Below, in pieces: positions 34,001 to 46,700 of a DNA stretch of 64,000 nt. Source of the DNA: Lepidurus packardi (taxonomy: Eukaryota > Arthropoda > Branchiopoda > Notostraca > Triopsidae); NCBI GenBank assembly GCA_023053545.1, contig JAKZAN010000001.1:124001-188000 (forward strand). The letters are read 5' to 3'. Both the position numbers and the translations under genes were made by a program. Position 1 is the first letter of the stretch. Every line of letters starts with the position of its first letter. The notes below the pieces were generated by a model. That model was given only the letters and a program-made list of their open reading frames with translations, was not told the DNA's origin and searched no databases.

Positions 34001-34725
34001 AGTAGCCATGTTTTTTTACCTTTCAGTTTCATCTTCTTTTTGTAGACTTTTTCCATGTAACTCAAGATGTTTCCCTGGTTGAAATTTAGGAACAAATAGA
34101 GCCTTGATGATCCATGTTTAAGTAGACTTACATCTTCACCAACGGAGCCCAGTTTTACTACAAGCAGTAGACTAAAATCACTGGTGTACTTGTTTGAGTC
34201 GCTTTTAGACCAATCAGAAGCGATCTTAAGCATCAAGGTTGACTTTCCATAGCCGGCGTCTCCTTCGATCAGAATGCGGTAACTACCCCCTTTCGGAAAA
34301 TGTTTCTGAAATGGCCATCGAGTGCGCTAGATGAGTTTTAAGAAAATTAAAGTGTAATTCTTACCTGACATTGTTCAAAAAGTTTTTCCACGCCAAACTT
34401 TGTTGAGTTTTGTAAGGCTAGCTCCGTATAGACTTCGTCGATGTCCCAAGTGTGCTCGGGGTACCATGGCAGTGGAGAAGCTTTGCACAAGGCAGTCGAA
34501 TAGTAGTCTTTCAAGCCTTCGCACTAGAAAAGCAAACGCATACAGTTTTTGACATTGCTACTATCAATGAATTCGAGCCTTTACTTCTAACTTATCCATG
34601 TCCACGGGTTGGTTTCCAACGTTAGCGACACCACCAATGCAAACATTTTCAGCACCATTGACGGTAACTGGACCACTGAAGGTATTAGTAGTGCTTTGTG
34701 TCCACATATGCGTCCACAACCACAT
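31005..34725 (-). CDS. NACHT-LRR receptor with N-terminal RHIM-like motif, copy B
   Basis: Spliced model, minus strand: 34585-34725, 34365-34523, 32502-34305, 32363-32443, 32167-32245, 31950-32112, 31005-31829; 3252 nt, 1083 residues, single frame. Exon 1 (47 residues) carries FSGPVTVNGAENVCIGGVAN, in which VCIGGVANV resembles the RHIM core (hydrophobic-x-hydrophobic-Gly plus a following hydrophobic/Asn stretch). Next come KDYYSTALCKASPLPWYP, NACHT with Walker A GDAGYGKST (residues 115-123) and Walker B LILLDGYDE, the winged-helix region and C-terminal LRRs ending YEFWFPV. This is the only copy with an ATG-initiated exon 1 that keeps the motif. The unspliced intron after exon 5 is also open here because of a small deletion, so a longer isoform is conceivable. 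Probable cytosolic immune sensor by family. Confidence 0.85.
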
Positions 34726-34884
34726 CTTATGTCACTTTACCGGTTGAATTTTTCTAAGGGAAATGTTTGTTTTATACATGCATTCACAACACATAAACAA
34801 GGTAACTATCTGAAGCCCTGTCTGCCACGCCCTTTGTAGTTTACATTAAAAGCAGCAAACTGCGAACGTCAGACGACAATAAAG

Positions 34885-35935
34885 ATAAAGACGACAGGCG
34901 AAGTGGCATCGCATCGTCGTCTGCTGCATTCACGATAAGTGTCGCTGCCTATTCAACTCCGTCTGACTTTGGTCCGAACACGAATTGACACTATTATTTG
35001 GAGATGGGCGTGCTTAGGAAAGTGCATGTTAAAGAAAGGGGGCGGAATTTAGACCGTCACCGAACATTTCAATAATACCGACTAGTCCTGTAACGCTATA
35101 TATACCCCAATCACTTACCAAAACTTGACTAAAATAAAGCCTGTAATAAACTGTGCTTTTTTATTAAACATAGTATTTCCGCTTTGCTTGCACGGGATAA
35201 TTTCAAGCCAAAAGAAATGTCATACCAAGATTGGTACACGTTCTTTTTAAACAACTTAATGTTCCCTTTAAATCATAGACATAAATTATATGGATGACAC
35301 AATCCATTTCAAGGTTATTATTAAGATTATATGTGCTGAGTCAATATACAGATATTATGATAAAATATCTTGTTTGAAGTACGCTTATATTACTATACAT
35401 AACATAATTGAACAACTTAATATTATTCACACAAAAGAGCGAAGTATGATTTTCACAAAAAGCAAGATAACATCAAGACCTGTAATAATTAATCGGACTT
35501 TTTTATTTCACACTTCCTGGGTCATTTATTTTCCATGGTCTTGCCTGATTTATTACTGCTGGATCTTTACTAAAAAGCGGACGTATTTCACTGGTCTTTG
35601 GTTTCGGGTTGTTGGTGGCAGCAACGTCTGTCCCACTTGTTCCTTCGTTGGCTATGAAGAAAACAATCCCGTAACTATATATAGAGCTACTATTACGCAG
35701 GCTAAATTCTCTTACCAGCGAAAGGATACCGAAATTCCGATTCCATCGAAGCATCGGTGGCAAGTTTAAAAGGTCCAAGCAGAACTACAAGTTCTTTAAG
35801 CATCTTGCAATGTAATGCTGAAAGTTGTCCGAGTTTCTTGCACGCATTCAGCTTGTTGTGGGTCTAAGGGTCTATCGGGTCTCTGATCGGATTAACAGAC
35901 GTGCACTTTGATCGGGTCTCCAGACAGTGGCAAAG
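34885..35935. repeat. Module Z, copy B, with hAT transposase remnant
   Basis: Near-identical to 14000-15060. The minus-strand hAT pieces are at 35503-35860. It carries the same internal deletion as copy A relative to copy C. TATATATA and AATAAA-type signals recur at about 35097 and 35130-35160. The left part (34730-34885) is the degraded NLR upstream region. Confidence 0.55.
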
Positions 35936-37388
35936 GAAGGAAGGAGCATGTCAGGATTTCTAACGACATAAGAGTATTGTTTAACAGTCCAATCAGCTAT
36001 ATATCTAGACATAATCAGATATGGATAAATTTCTGCATGTTATACCTTACTATGTGTGTTTATGCATGCGGAAACAAGGGAAGGGACGCGAGTTCTTAAC
36101 AGATCTGGGAAAAAATTAATCAAAAAATCCATTTGACTTTGAAAGATTCCCACTTTAAAGGCAAAGAAAGGAAGATATGTAACCAAACACGGAAAGAACA
36201 CAAATGTAAATTCAATTAGATGAAAGACGTATTGTTGAATACATGAATAGAACTGGCCGAAACTGTCGTGTGGCGTTTTATAGGATTATTCAATCATCTG
36301 TATATATTATCATTTTCTAATTTAACTGGTTTATCGTAAATTTTATCAGAAATATTGCTATTTTTCGGCAATGCGACATAAGGACGACTCGAAACATGGA
36401 CTCTGTGTTACCCGACACAAGGACGCCGGGTCCCGACACAAGGACGACGAGTCCCGCCAGAAGGACCCAGGCCCCGACAGAAAGCGATTAAGCCAATTAG
36501 TATGTGGAATTAGAAAGTGATTAAGCCGCATTAAAGGACATGTCACAAGGCTAGGTTGGGTTACGATAGGTTAGGCGTCTTTCTGTCGGTGTCCCGAATC
36601 CTTGTGACGTATTTTTCAATATGGTTCAAGCACTTTCTAATCCCTCTTGTGCTTAACGAATGAGCAGAGACTGTTTGAACTCGAAATTCTATTGGTCCCT
36701 TAAAAGATTATGGACCTGGCGTCCTTCTGTCAGGACCACAAGTCCTTGTGTCTGCTTCCCAATTTTTCCAATTCTTTTCTGATTTTCTAATTAAAAGATA
36801 CCAGCTACCATAACTTTTTTGGCAGTGGGGAAGTTGTTTGTCTGTATTGTATAGAATTTATTTTTCTTGGAAACTAATGAAATTGGCGTTCTTAAAAGTT
36901 TGTTTCCTCTTTAGTCAAAACCAAAATCTAAAAACGAGACCTCGCCAAACCAAACTAATCATGTTTGCGCAATTGCAAAGCTAGCATAGAAAAGGCTGGC
37001 TTCTAATGCCAACAAAAGCCTTACAATTGTATGCATCTAAGCCTTTCTTTTTGATTCAAGTCCTTCGTTCAACAAGCCCAAGTTTCCTAGTTTTCCGTAA
37101 AAACCTATACGTTTCCTTCAGACTGCAAACGTTGTCGGTTCCAAAGCATTAGTTAATCTTACAAAGAACGTAAATCCTGAGTGTGAATGTTTAAAGGTTT
37201 CAAGAGATTTCGGATACTTTCTGATCCACGAAACAATTATAAAGTTAAATGCTAATTGTCCAAAAGTAATGCTAATAACCCAAGTGTTTATGAAGGAGCT
37301 GTTTGGAATCTAAAGTTTGAAAAAGTGATTTACCAAAGCCCCGAGCAGTTTTCCGTTTAGTATGTACTGTAAACTTTCTTTGGTTTAG
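35936..37388. other. Intergenic stretch, copy B counterpart of 15061-16552
   Basis: No gene seen. It repeats copy A, including the CCCGACACAAGGACG foldback-like block (36365-36770), with a roughly 50-bp deletion near 36210 and a few small indels. Confidence 0.4.
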
Positions 37389-37581
37389 GTACTGGGCAGT
37401 AACAAGTATTGATTACGTCCAAAAACGGACCCGGGAGCGAGTGCTGCTTATAGTCGCAGGCGTATGGTGTGCCTCATTGTTAATTTCACTCGGTCCAATG
37501 TTTGGTTGGAAAGACTCGAAATGGTATGAGCGTGTATTGGTCTTCAAGATGTGTCTGGTGAGCCAAGACGTCGCATATCAG
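37389..37581 (+). pseudogene. Biogenic-amine GPCR exon fragment, copy B
   Basis: Counterpart of 16553-16745 with the same splice sites and essentially the same residues (YWAVTSIDYVQKRT, CLVSQDVAYQ). As in copy A it is an isolated TM4-region exon, followed at 37904 by the same TM5-like exon that does not fit the family. Confidence 0.75.
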
Positions 37582-38270
37582 GTACTTTTGCCAGTCCTAT
37601 TTTCCTTATACTAATCCTGTATTTCAATCATTCCGTTTCTTATTAGTTTAGTCTAATACGATTCTATAAACTAAAATAATGTTATGATTTTAAGACACTA
37701 TATTCTATACATTCCATTTAGTCATCTTTTATTTTTCGTTACGTTACGTTCGTTTCTTTTCTTTATTTTTCTTTAAGTTCGAATTTCAGACTTTCTTACG
37801 CATGTTGTGATTATAAACACTCGAATAATGTAAGATATAAAATAGCACTGGCTCTTTAACTCAGCTTTTATTTCTCTTTACAATTCTTTCCATTTTCTTC
37901 TCTTAGATTAAAGTATTCATGTTGCTTGTATACTACTATACATTTGGCAGAATAGAGTTATACAAAGCGGGCTTAGACCCATGCGACTTTGAGACCCAAT
38001 ATCGAAGGAGGACTGTTCTCGAGTCCTTTGAACTTGAAAGGGTTTTAAGGGATACGAAACTTGAAAGTAACTCTAGAAGCTGTAGAAGAGGACAGATAGA
38101 GCTGACAAAGAGCCAAAGTTGGAGCCGTTAGAGCAAAAACACCGAAGAACAAAATCCCATTTGTCTTCCTGTTTGGTCGGAATAAAATCGAAGTTGTTTA
38201 CTGTTCTACCTTCATCTGTCCCTATCCAACCAAAGCTATACCCGATCAGCTTCAGTGACGTCATCACAGT

Positions 38271-38983
38271 ATGGAAACGTCTGATCCACAACCTCCAACC
38301 GGTTCAACCTGCACTATAAACCAACCTGACAACACCGACCAAGAAAATGGCCAAAACATGGATACACATAATCCAAAGGTGATAACCTGCGGAGGCTGCA
38401 ATGAACCCTTGAGAAAGACCACGCGAGAGCCAAAACCTGCCCATCCTGCAGAAATGAAGCCGCAACCAAAAGAACCAGAACACACTCACCAGGAGGAACC
38501 GTCAGGGTTACACGAACTCGCTCATCTTCAGTTGAGAAAGCAAATGAGGATAAGTTCGAATACGTAGCAAACACCATCCGAAACATCCAAGAAAACCAAA
38601 TGTTATTAATCCAAGAAGTGGCCAAGCTCACGGATACCATCCAGACACAAAGCACATGGGTCCAGAATCTGGAAAAGGAGCTCAGTTCACTACAACACCA
38701 AAGAGAAAACACAATTTCCGATGAAGCTTCATGGACACAAGTCGTGAAACGTGCCCGAAAACCCCCAAGAATACCCAAAGTTGACGTCCCTACCCCCGCT
38801 AATGTAGGAGTCACCAACAGCAATGTTAACAAAGCTACCCCAAGGCCCCATCAAGAGTACGAAAATGTACTGGTAATTCAACAGCAAGACGTCTCAAAAC
38901 GGAACCTTACAGTCGCAAGGAGAGACCTGTTAACTCTTGTCGAACAAGATATTGTTATAGACCAAGGTCAAGGTTAGGCGGCC
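38271..38983 (+). pseudogene. LINE ORF1, 5' part, copy B
   Basis: Duplicate of 17425-18134 with the gypsy LTR inserted at the same place, so the gypsy insertion predates this duplication. An indel near 38407 (GAACCCTTGAG versus GAACCCTTTGAG) shifts the frame and destroys the Cys motif; the coiled-coil half is open in 38600-38977. Confidence 0.75.
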
Positions 38984-40573
38984 TGTAGGGAACGATAGTT
39001 GAGCCACCACTGACCTTGCTGTTTGTTGTGTTGTTAATTGGTTGTCTTAACGCTGGGCAAACGTCTACTCGGGGAAGGGTATAAAACACCGATGTTCCCA
39101 GTTAATTGGCAGTAGAGCACAGACTTGAATACAAGCCAGAAAACTAAGCCGTCCGTGACATTTTGGTGTCAGAAGTGGGATCTGAACTTATAACTTTTCA
39201 TCAATTACAGTATCCCTGATTGTGAGTCTAGTGAGAATAACGTCTACGCGTCCTAGCCATGGAGAATTTTTCGGAAACGACAGCATCGACTACCACTCCC
39301 AAAGTTCATGTTGTTTTTGACTCGTCTGTGATTAGCCAGCTGATGCAAAGCTTTTTCGACTCCCAAAAAGCACTAGTGGAATCGTTCACAAAGAAGATCG
39401 GTGAGGGAGCTACGAAGCTAAGCGGACATAGCCTGAGCGGTATACCCATATTTTCTGGGCAGAAGGAAGAGGACGTGCTCGTATGGATCGAGACCTTGGA
39501 ACGCATGGGGAAGGTGGAAGGCTGGACGGAAGAACTACACCTTTATTGCGGCATTAAGCAAGATTGCTGGCGCTGTTGTGAATTGGCAAGACACACGCGG
39601 ATACCTCTTTACTGACTGGAAGGATTGGAAGAAGGAGCTTCGATGTGCCTTTGGGAAACCTCTGACCCTGGAAGAATGGAGCAGTCAAATTCAATCCAGA
39701 GTCCCAGAACCTGATGAGCCCACTACGACGTATCTGTACGGTAAATGGCGCTTGGTCAAGAAATGCCCCGTACAACTTACACCAGAAGAGCAGATTCATC
39801 GGATAGCGCGTGGTCTACGACATTCCGAACTGGCCATAGCAGTACTTGCCCAGAAACACACCTCTGTCGAACAGTTCAGCGAAACAATAACCCAGATGGA
39901 ACGCATCTCTAGCCCTGTGCCAACAAAGCCCATCGCAGTTGTCCATGAACAGCCTCCTCCCCTTTACGCGAACCCGCCAGATCCTTCGGTCAGCGGCATG
40001 AAGACCCTGATCAGCTCCCTCGACGAGGTTGTAAAACGGCTTGCCGTTTTGGAAAAGTCAGTCAAAAACTCCGAAGGTCGCCAGACCGTATGCTACTACT
40101 GCCATACAAGTGGACATTTCGGTCGAGATTGCCCAGTAAGGACCCAGAGAAGAGACAGGAGCCCCCGGGACCTCACGGATACAACTTGCTTTCATTGCCA
40201 GAAGAAAGGCCACATCGCCCGTCTCTGTCCAGAACTCCCAAGCCGGCTCGTAAGGGCAGAGTCGGCTGAAGATTCCAAAGTCCCCATGGCCGCTACAGTA
40301 CCGTCCGTTTTACCCACCATCGCAGTCACTTTGAAAGGGATCGGGACTATTATAGCACTCGTCGACTCAGGAGCAGCCCTTACGCTCATACGAAGGGACG
40401 TCTTGGCGGGAGACAATTTCGCCATCAAACAGTATTACGGGATACCGTTAGCTAGTGCTGGTGACAGTCCGGTTCCGGTACTCGGAGAACTCAACTTGGA
40501 GACTTCGCCACAGGAGATCGACAGGAATATCTGCCAACGAATGCTAGTGGTTCAGTCTGCGCCTTTTCCACTA
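38984..40573 (+). mobile_element. Gypsy retrotransposon, copy B, truncated after protease
   Basis: LTR 38984-39160, gag 39259-39615 and 39578-40570 with the same frameshift as copy A, two CCHC knuckles (40090-40235) and protease (ALVDSGAALTLI, about 40355-40395). At 40573 the element stops abruptly and gene G exon sequence begins. RT, RNase H and integrase are absent. Confidence 0.8.
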
Positions 40574-41690
40574 GTCCCATAGTCCGCCAGACTCCGACGT
40601 TTTCGGTCTGAGAATTTCCCTTTGATTTTCGAAAAGCCACTTTTACTGAATTTAATCTCTTTTTCTGTTGCAGGTAAAGTAGTTTCGGTACCCGTTGCAG
40701 ACTGTCACTACAATTTAAGGGACAGATCCACTTCCCGTCCTGGCAAAGATGTTAAAACACCCCAAGTTACAACTCAATCTGGTCGTGAATCGCAGAATAT
40801 TCCGGGAAAATCACAAAAAATCGCAGAAAATACGTCTAAGAGGAGGTCTAGCCGAGCTAGGAAGGTAAAGCAGGTCGAGATGATCGATTTGGAACCAAGA
40901 AGTAGATTGAAACCAAAAGCAAAACCAGACGCGAGAAGAGAAATTGACCCAAAATCTGCTGAACTGCAGCCTGTTGTCGTAATAAAGTGCTTGAAAGAGA
41001 CAGAATCCACCAAGAAAAAGGCTGCGAGACCTCGGGCAACTACTAAAGATGGTAACTGCGCGAATTGGAAGGACGGATTAATAATTTTGTGCTTATTTAG
41101 ACAAGGAAACGACGTCGGTGAAGGTGAACACGGTTAAAATCACCAAGAAACCCAAGGAAATTGCAAAGAGGAGTGCAAAGAAGCCTAAAGAACCTGAAAA
41201 AGGTTTCAATTTTTGTTTTGTTACGCGATTCATGTCAGTTTTGAGCATGTTTTAGTAATTTTTTTTTTCAGTGGCTCCACTCACTACAGGAGCACCAAAA
41301 GGCAGAGGAAAGGCAGCAATTGATGCTCTTTTTAAACCAGAAAGAAGACCAAGTTAAGGTCCCCAAAGCGAGTGCGCTCTATCAAGGGAGAACAGAGGTA
41401 AATTATCCAAATCGATGTTTTTTGTTTTTTTTTAGATTATTATGAGTAATTTGTTCCATTTTGTATTTTTTACCTTTGTACCATTTTAGTGGACTATTGT
41501 GTTGAATTGCCGTTTGGACAACTCTGATACCTCAAGTATTCGTACTCCCACCACGCCCACTTCGTCGGTAATGGGTACCCCAGGATCGCGCTGTTGGGAA
41601 AGTGAAGAGGAGAGTAGGAGAGACACGCCCTTTTTAGCTCGGAAAATTACCGAAAATATTACAAAGTATATTTTGAGTATAATATAATAA
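40574..41690 (+). pseudogene. Gene G, exons 2-5, plus strand (unrecognised basic protein)
   Basis: 40574-40673 is the end of exon 1 plus intron; exon-like blocks follow at 40674-41051, 41101-41202, 41272-41397 and 41490-41687, all with GT-AG borders. They encode a Lys/Arg/Pro-rich, probably nuclear protein (RRSSRARKVKQVE, KKAARPRATTKDG, TKKPKEIAKRSAKKPKEP, KGRGKAAIDALFKPERR, TPTTPTSSVMGTPGSRCW). The fourth block needs a one-base shift near 41355. A complete exon 1 is not on this strand; it lies just to the right in the opposite orientation. I do not recognise the family; a chromatin or cell-cycle protein is only a guess from composition. Confidence 0.5.
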
Positions 41691-41807
41691 AATATTGTAA
41701 AGCAATAGTATTTTTTATTTTTTGTACTAGGCTTAAGAACGTACAGCAGACCCACAAGTCGATGAAAGAGTGGATCTGCGCCTTCAATTGTAGCGAGATT
41801 CAGCAAC

Positions 41808-42325
41808 GGGTACCGAAACTACTTTACCTGCAACAGAAAAGGAGATTAACTTCAGTAAAAGTGGCTTTTCCAAAATCAAAGGGAGATTCTCAGACCCAAA
41901 ACGTCAGAGTCTGGCGGACAATGGGTTGTCGTAGGTAATTCCGTTCGGCGCTTCTTCAAAATGCGCTTTTCTGACACCGGAGGGCCAGCTTCAGGCTCGG
42001 ATCCGTATCCCGAGCTGGCCGGCCAGTCCAAAGAGTTGGAATTCGAGCTTCTTGACAAGGAATTCTCGCGTGATTCGGACGGAGTGAAAAGAACGGTTCC
42101 TTGTCGTAACTTTGCAGCCGGAATTCGCTCCGCGCGAACTCTTGGCACCGTTCCCTTAATAGGAACATCGTGAAGGGCAGAGCTTGAAGTCCGGGTGTCA
42201 ACGAAGGTCGCTTTAAGTAAGTTGTTAGAGACGGTAGCTGGAGGAACGTTTTCTAGTGCAATTTTAAACTTCTTTTGACTGGGAGGCATTCCGAGTGGGT
42301 TTGTTTGACGGGTCGATATTGTCAT
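41808..42325 (-). CDS. Gene G exon 1, minus strand, open but disconnected
   Basis: The ATG at 42289 (MPPSQKKF; an upstream in-frame ATG is at 42325) opens an uninterrupted exon to about 41876, rich in Ser and Arg (ESRENSLSRSSNSNS, SEKRILKKRRTELP). After the intron AG (CTGTTGCAG) the reading continues VVSVPVAESRYN and hits a stop, because exons 2-5 are on the opposite strand at 40674-41690. Compared with the copy at 26338 there is no early stop. The gene as arranged cannot produce the full protein. Confidence 0.5.
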
Positions 42326-42339
42326 AAACCCTCATGATT

Positions 42340-42723
42340 GTACAGCCTCCCCAGTCCCATCTCTCCGTTTCTTGGTATACCTCTTCTCCAACCCTACGTT
42401 GTAGTCGTAGTAAGTGAAAGCTATCTCCCAGTAAATCGTCTAGAGGACGTTCTTTAAGAGAAACCGCGGTACCGAGTATAAAAAGGGGCCGATTGGATAT
42501 GTAGGGGGCAGAGAGCGAGAGAGAGAGAGAACGTGTAGCCGTGGAAGATTTAAATACAGTGAAATGGCTAAATGTAAACGTATTCCCACAATATTTAATC
42601 CATTCAGACATCTTTTAAAGCAAATGTATGTAAGCTAATTATTGTAAATAATGTATGTATGTAGTTTAATCTGCAAATGTGGCTACGAGGCGGAGACTCC
42701 ACAATTCGTTGTTTACTTACTTA
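42340..42723. other. Upstream region of gene G with GA repeat
   Basis: No coding sequence seen. It holds AGAGAGCGAGAGAGAGAGAG at about 42511-42530 and a possible TATA (GTATAAAAAGG on the plus strand, about 42475). It has no counterpart in the 26.3-26.8 kb copy. Confidence 0.35.
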
Positions 42724-45250
42724 CCAATATTTTAATTTTTTTTCCTTTTACAAAAATCATTGAATTTTGTATTCAACATGTGTAAAACGTATTGTTAAGA
42801 CGCCAAATGCCAGAATACGGAATATATAGAAAACCCGGTGCCCAATCACGCTGCTCGTTGCTAATGTTGCCATGGCCCTTGGATACAGACCTTTGTTTAT
42901 ATAGGCACTTGCCGCCACTTTGCGTAGACGACGGAATTAGAGAACCCAAGCCATATTGTGAACAGACGCCCAGTGTAGCACACGTCAGGTAATTTGCTCC
43001 CGTTTTATTTTAAATGTATCGACTCCATCCGACTTTGATTAAACTGAATGCAATCAAAGCTTAATTGTTAAGCAAGCAGCGTGCATATTTTCACACTTTC
43101 TTAATTAAAAGCGTCATTACTGAATATTTTCGAATTATTCCTGCGTCACTAGGTTTTCGAACGTATTCACGTTTGTTCGCTCCCACTGGCTTTATAATGC
43201 CATTAACTCGCTTAACAATAAGTCTCAAGTTCCCGTACTCTGCTTTTCGTTTCCTTCAATGAGACGAAAATTATTTCTCCACTTAAAAAAATCAAATCTG
43301 ATTTTAGCCATAGTCAAATTTCGCTTAATTCATCAAGCCTCGTAACTACCAACAAAGATACACTGCCGGGGGAAAATCCCGTGTTTAAAAAAAAAGAAAA
43401 TATGAGTGGAAACCAATTTTTCCCATTTTTCGGTCGAAAAAGGTAATACGAAATATTCCCCAGCAATGGCCGCCATAGCCGGCACCGCGTCCGAAGCGAG
43501 CGTAGCGAACAATTTGCTGTCTTTGTTCCGTGCCGCTCAACGCGAGAGCATTCGCATACACGGCTGGTCCGCCAGGTTTCGGTTTGTCAAGTCGGGTGGG
43601 ATGACGTGCTTTTTCCGTGACTCAAATGAAACTTGTTAAAGCTGAAGACCTTACTAAGTTGTGTTTAAACATGAACAGTATTACTAAGAGTTGTTCCTTT
43701 TCTATTTATTAGGTGGTGACAAATTTCACAAACAGTTTACAAGTGTTCAGTGTGTGGTCCTTTCTCTCTTCCCGTTCCGCTCGGCCAACTTGATCACCGT
43801 GCGTTTTGCCATCCGTTTGGAGAAGCAAAAGACAAACGCAACTGTATCTGCTATTTATCTGCAAAGCTGAGGCTGCGTGGAGACAGCTATTATTCACCTT
43901 CTGATGGGACCTGCCAGGAGAACCAGAAGGAAAGGTATGCCAGGAATTCAAAGTGTTGTGGCCGGTTAGGTCTTTTGCTGCAACATTTGAATTTCCTGGG
44001 GGACAGAAAAGTCTTCGCTGTGCCATGCAATAGGTCTTAAATGGCAAAAGCAGCGGAAACTTTTCTGGGGTCATGGGTCAAACGGGTGGTGGGAGCCTCG
44101 ACTGAAGAACGCGAAGAAGTCGCCAGGCAAAGGAAAAGGTTACGTCTGTGGACATTTCTGGCTGAGTACATTATTTTCTGTTCAATTTTAATGTTGGAAA
44201 CACGTTAGTAACTAAACCTTCATCTCTTTTACAGGCTTTCACTCTATTTGGGTCCCTTAGCGCTCCGTCTGCGATGTTGCCGTGTTTTCAAGATTGTTTG
44301 CTGTTCTGAGAGCCGGATAAGAACTTTTCAAAAGAGGTAAGAGCTTATTTTTATTTTTTCCAATGTGGTTTTTTGGTTTCTTTCCCTAGCCGAGGCGTTC
44401 ACTTTATGTTTGAACATATTGGTAATAGGTTCAGAGAAGGTAGACTTATTTTCAAGTGTTTAAATAGCTGAGTTTTAGCGTTTTTATTCCTATTTTACCG
44501 TTTTTATTCTTGTTCCTTTTTTTTCTAGGACGCTCGAAGGCTCTGGGTTGCAACAACTAAGAAAAAGGGGGTAGAACCTGCACCTGGTCAACTTCTGAAA
44601 AATTGTCGTCTTTCCTACCCTTGCTACGTCTATGAGGCGGGGGAAGGGACACATTGGAGTCTTTTCGGAAAGGGGAGTACATTTCGTGTATTACTCTCTG
44701 CTTTCGCCTGTGTTCGTCTTTTTGGGCGAGTCAAACTTATTTTTATAAACAACTTCGGTCATTTCCTGAGTTTGTGCAGAGAAACCTTCGCTTATGCTAG
44801 CCAGGGCAAAGCTTTTGGGTTTGAAAGAATGAAAACAGTTCTTGGTCAGTGTTTTCTTTCTTTCAAACTGGTCGCATTTTGTCATTTTTGAAGGAGATTT
44901 TATCTCAGCTTAGGATAATTTCTAGTAAATTTCCGAGAAAACGCCCGGAAGAGAACTGAGCTGATCGCATGACGGGTTAGTTACAACTATATTAATATCT
45001 TTTTATTTTAGTTTTTCGCTTCCAATAAGAAGGTGGACACGTTAAGCAATCCTTGGTCCTGGGGTTCAGATGACCTTGAGCTCCGGACTTGAGCTGAGTG
45101 GACATAGGACTCCTTGCTGGATTTTCTGTACTGACGGTATTACGTTTGACATTAAGTTGAATGCCTTTTCGGTGCTAATTTTCTCATTCTCCCAATAGGG
45201 TTTTGGAAAGAAGGAGCGCTTTGTATTGGACCATGTGTAATCCCTGTGGT
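42724..45250. repeat. Module X, copy 2 (unclassified)
   Basis: Counterpart of 26840-29390, with scattered substitutions and a small deletion near 44530 that removes the start of the 28.6-kb plus-strand frame. MSGNQFFPFFGRKR with its GT donor is conserved at about 43403. No product recognised. Confidence 0.5.
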
Positions 45251-45252
45251 CT

Positions 45253-46520
45253 GGTTCCTTTGGTGAGCTTTCTTCAATTCCGCGGTGTTTTCAAGCTTGT
45301 CTACCGAAGACGATGTCAAATTTGGAAGTCGAGGTAACTTTTTCATTTCCCCCAAATAACTGTTATGACTCGTTTGTAATCGTTTGTATCTCGTTATGAC
45401 TCGTTTGTATAAGTTCCGACTAACTTTTTTCCCACTTCTGTGTTTGTTTTGTAGGACCTCCGTAATGGAGACCGCAGAAAGAGGGTGGAACGGAATCCTT
45501 TTGTGGCTGCGAAACTCGTGTCAGTGTCTCGAAGCGAAAAGGAAGATGTGAATAAGTCGACTTGGCCAACGACTCAATCGTCTGGAACTTTAACTCTTTC
45601 TTGTCTTATTCACCGAGTGTCGGCAAAAGGTACGAACGCCGAATACTATAAATTGCAGCGTCTTTCATAGTGGTTAATACTGGTTGTTTTCTCTTTTCTT
45701 CTAGTTCTCGGGGCCAAAATGAAGCTACAAATATGAAGAAAATATCATCCACTTTAGAGAAAGACGAAGATTCTTGTGAACTGCCGTTGTTAAATTCACT
45801 AGTTTTGTCCATGGCGTTTATAACGAAAGGTAAAGTGTTTAAATGTTAAATGAACTCAATTTCCGGAAATGAATATCTGCTTGATTGTGTAGGTTACTGT
45901 TGGCTTGACATGGAGCTCCGTTTGCGCTAGTAGTCCGTCTCGACAAATTTGGGAGCTGGTCGATGATTTGGGAAGGTTCTTTGAAGGGTAAGTTGGTCCT
46001 TTGATAATATCGCTCCAAAAGGAGTTTTCTGCAGTGGAAATTTTATTCGTAGGGTTTCTCATTCCTCTTTGCTCTAGGCTTCCGCTTTTGCGCCCCCTAG
46101 TGTTCTTTCCTCGCTATTTAGTAGCGCAGGCATTCCTAAAGAAGGTTATCCGTGCATCTATGGCGATTCCTCCAGCTGCAATACCGAAGATCATCATCAT
46201 CATCAGCTCTTCCCTCAACCCTTGCCTTTGAACGCCGTCTGAGCTGATCCCTCTGATCGTCTTTACGTCGCCTTTGATTCGGATTCGCCCTTTCTTGTGA
46301 TGGAACTAGGAAACCCAGAGGGCACCAGGTATGCTGGGAGGTTTGGTTGCGGTATATCGCCTAAAGATTTGCTGCAGTTTAAGCTTTTGGGGGCAGAAAA
46401 GCTTCCGTTGCTCCATTATGCGTTAGCTCTTCGCGTATTAGGTCTTTAAATGGTAGCAGGCACCTAAACAACCATATCCGATAAGAGAACTCGGAGCTTG
46501 GGCGCCTTCTTTCTCCTTCG
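45253..46520 (+). repeat. Module Y, copy C (unclassified)
   Basis: Counterpart of 7263-8560 and 29401-30660. The last block is preserved (VAFDSDSPFLVMELGNPEG, LLGAEKLPLLHYALALRVLG, stop near 46449) but the preceding block has an extra C near 46095 that breaks the frame seen in copy B. Convergent with NLR C but separated from it by about 4.7 kb. Confidence 0.55.
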
Positions 46521-46562
46521 GCCGTACAAGCGAGACAATCAAAATGTACCAATTTCATTATT

Positions 46563-46700
46563 AATGTGTTGTTGGGGTTGGGAACCTATAATGAGACATC
46601 GGTATTTACTTGAATACCTGATCCCCCCTTAAACCTCGTAAAGTATAGTTGCCTACTTCCAGCTTCCGCGCTTTTCTTTTCTGAGGTGTGGTCGATCTGC
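46563..46700 (-). pseudogene. Remnant of an NLR first exon, near copy C
   Basis: Near-identical to 8574-8700, with KARKLEVGNYTLRGLRG on the minus strand followed by a stop. Indicates a lost NLR gene to the left of NLR C, as in block A. Confidence 0.6.
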
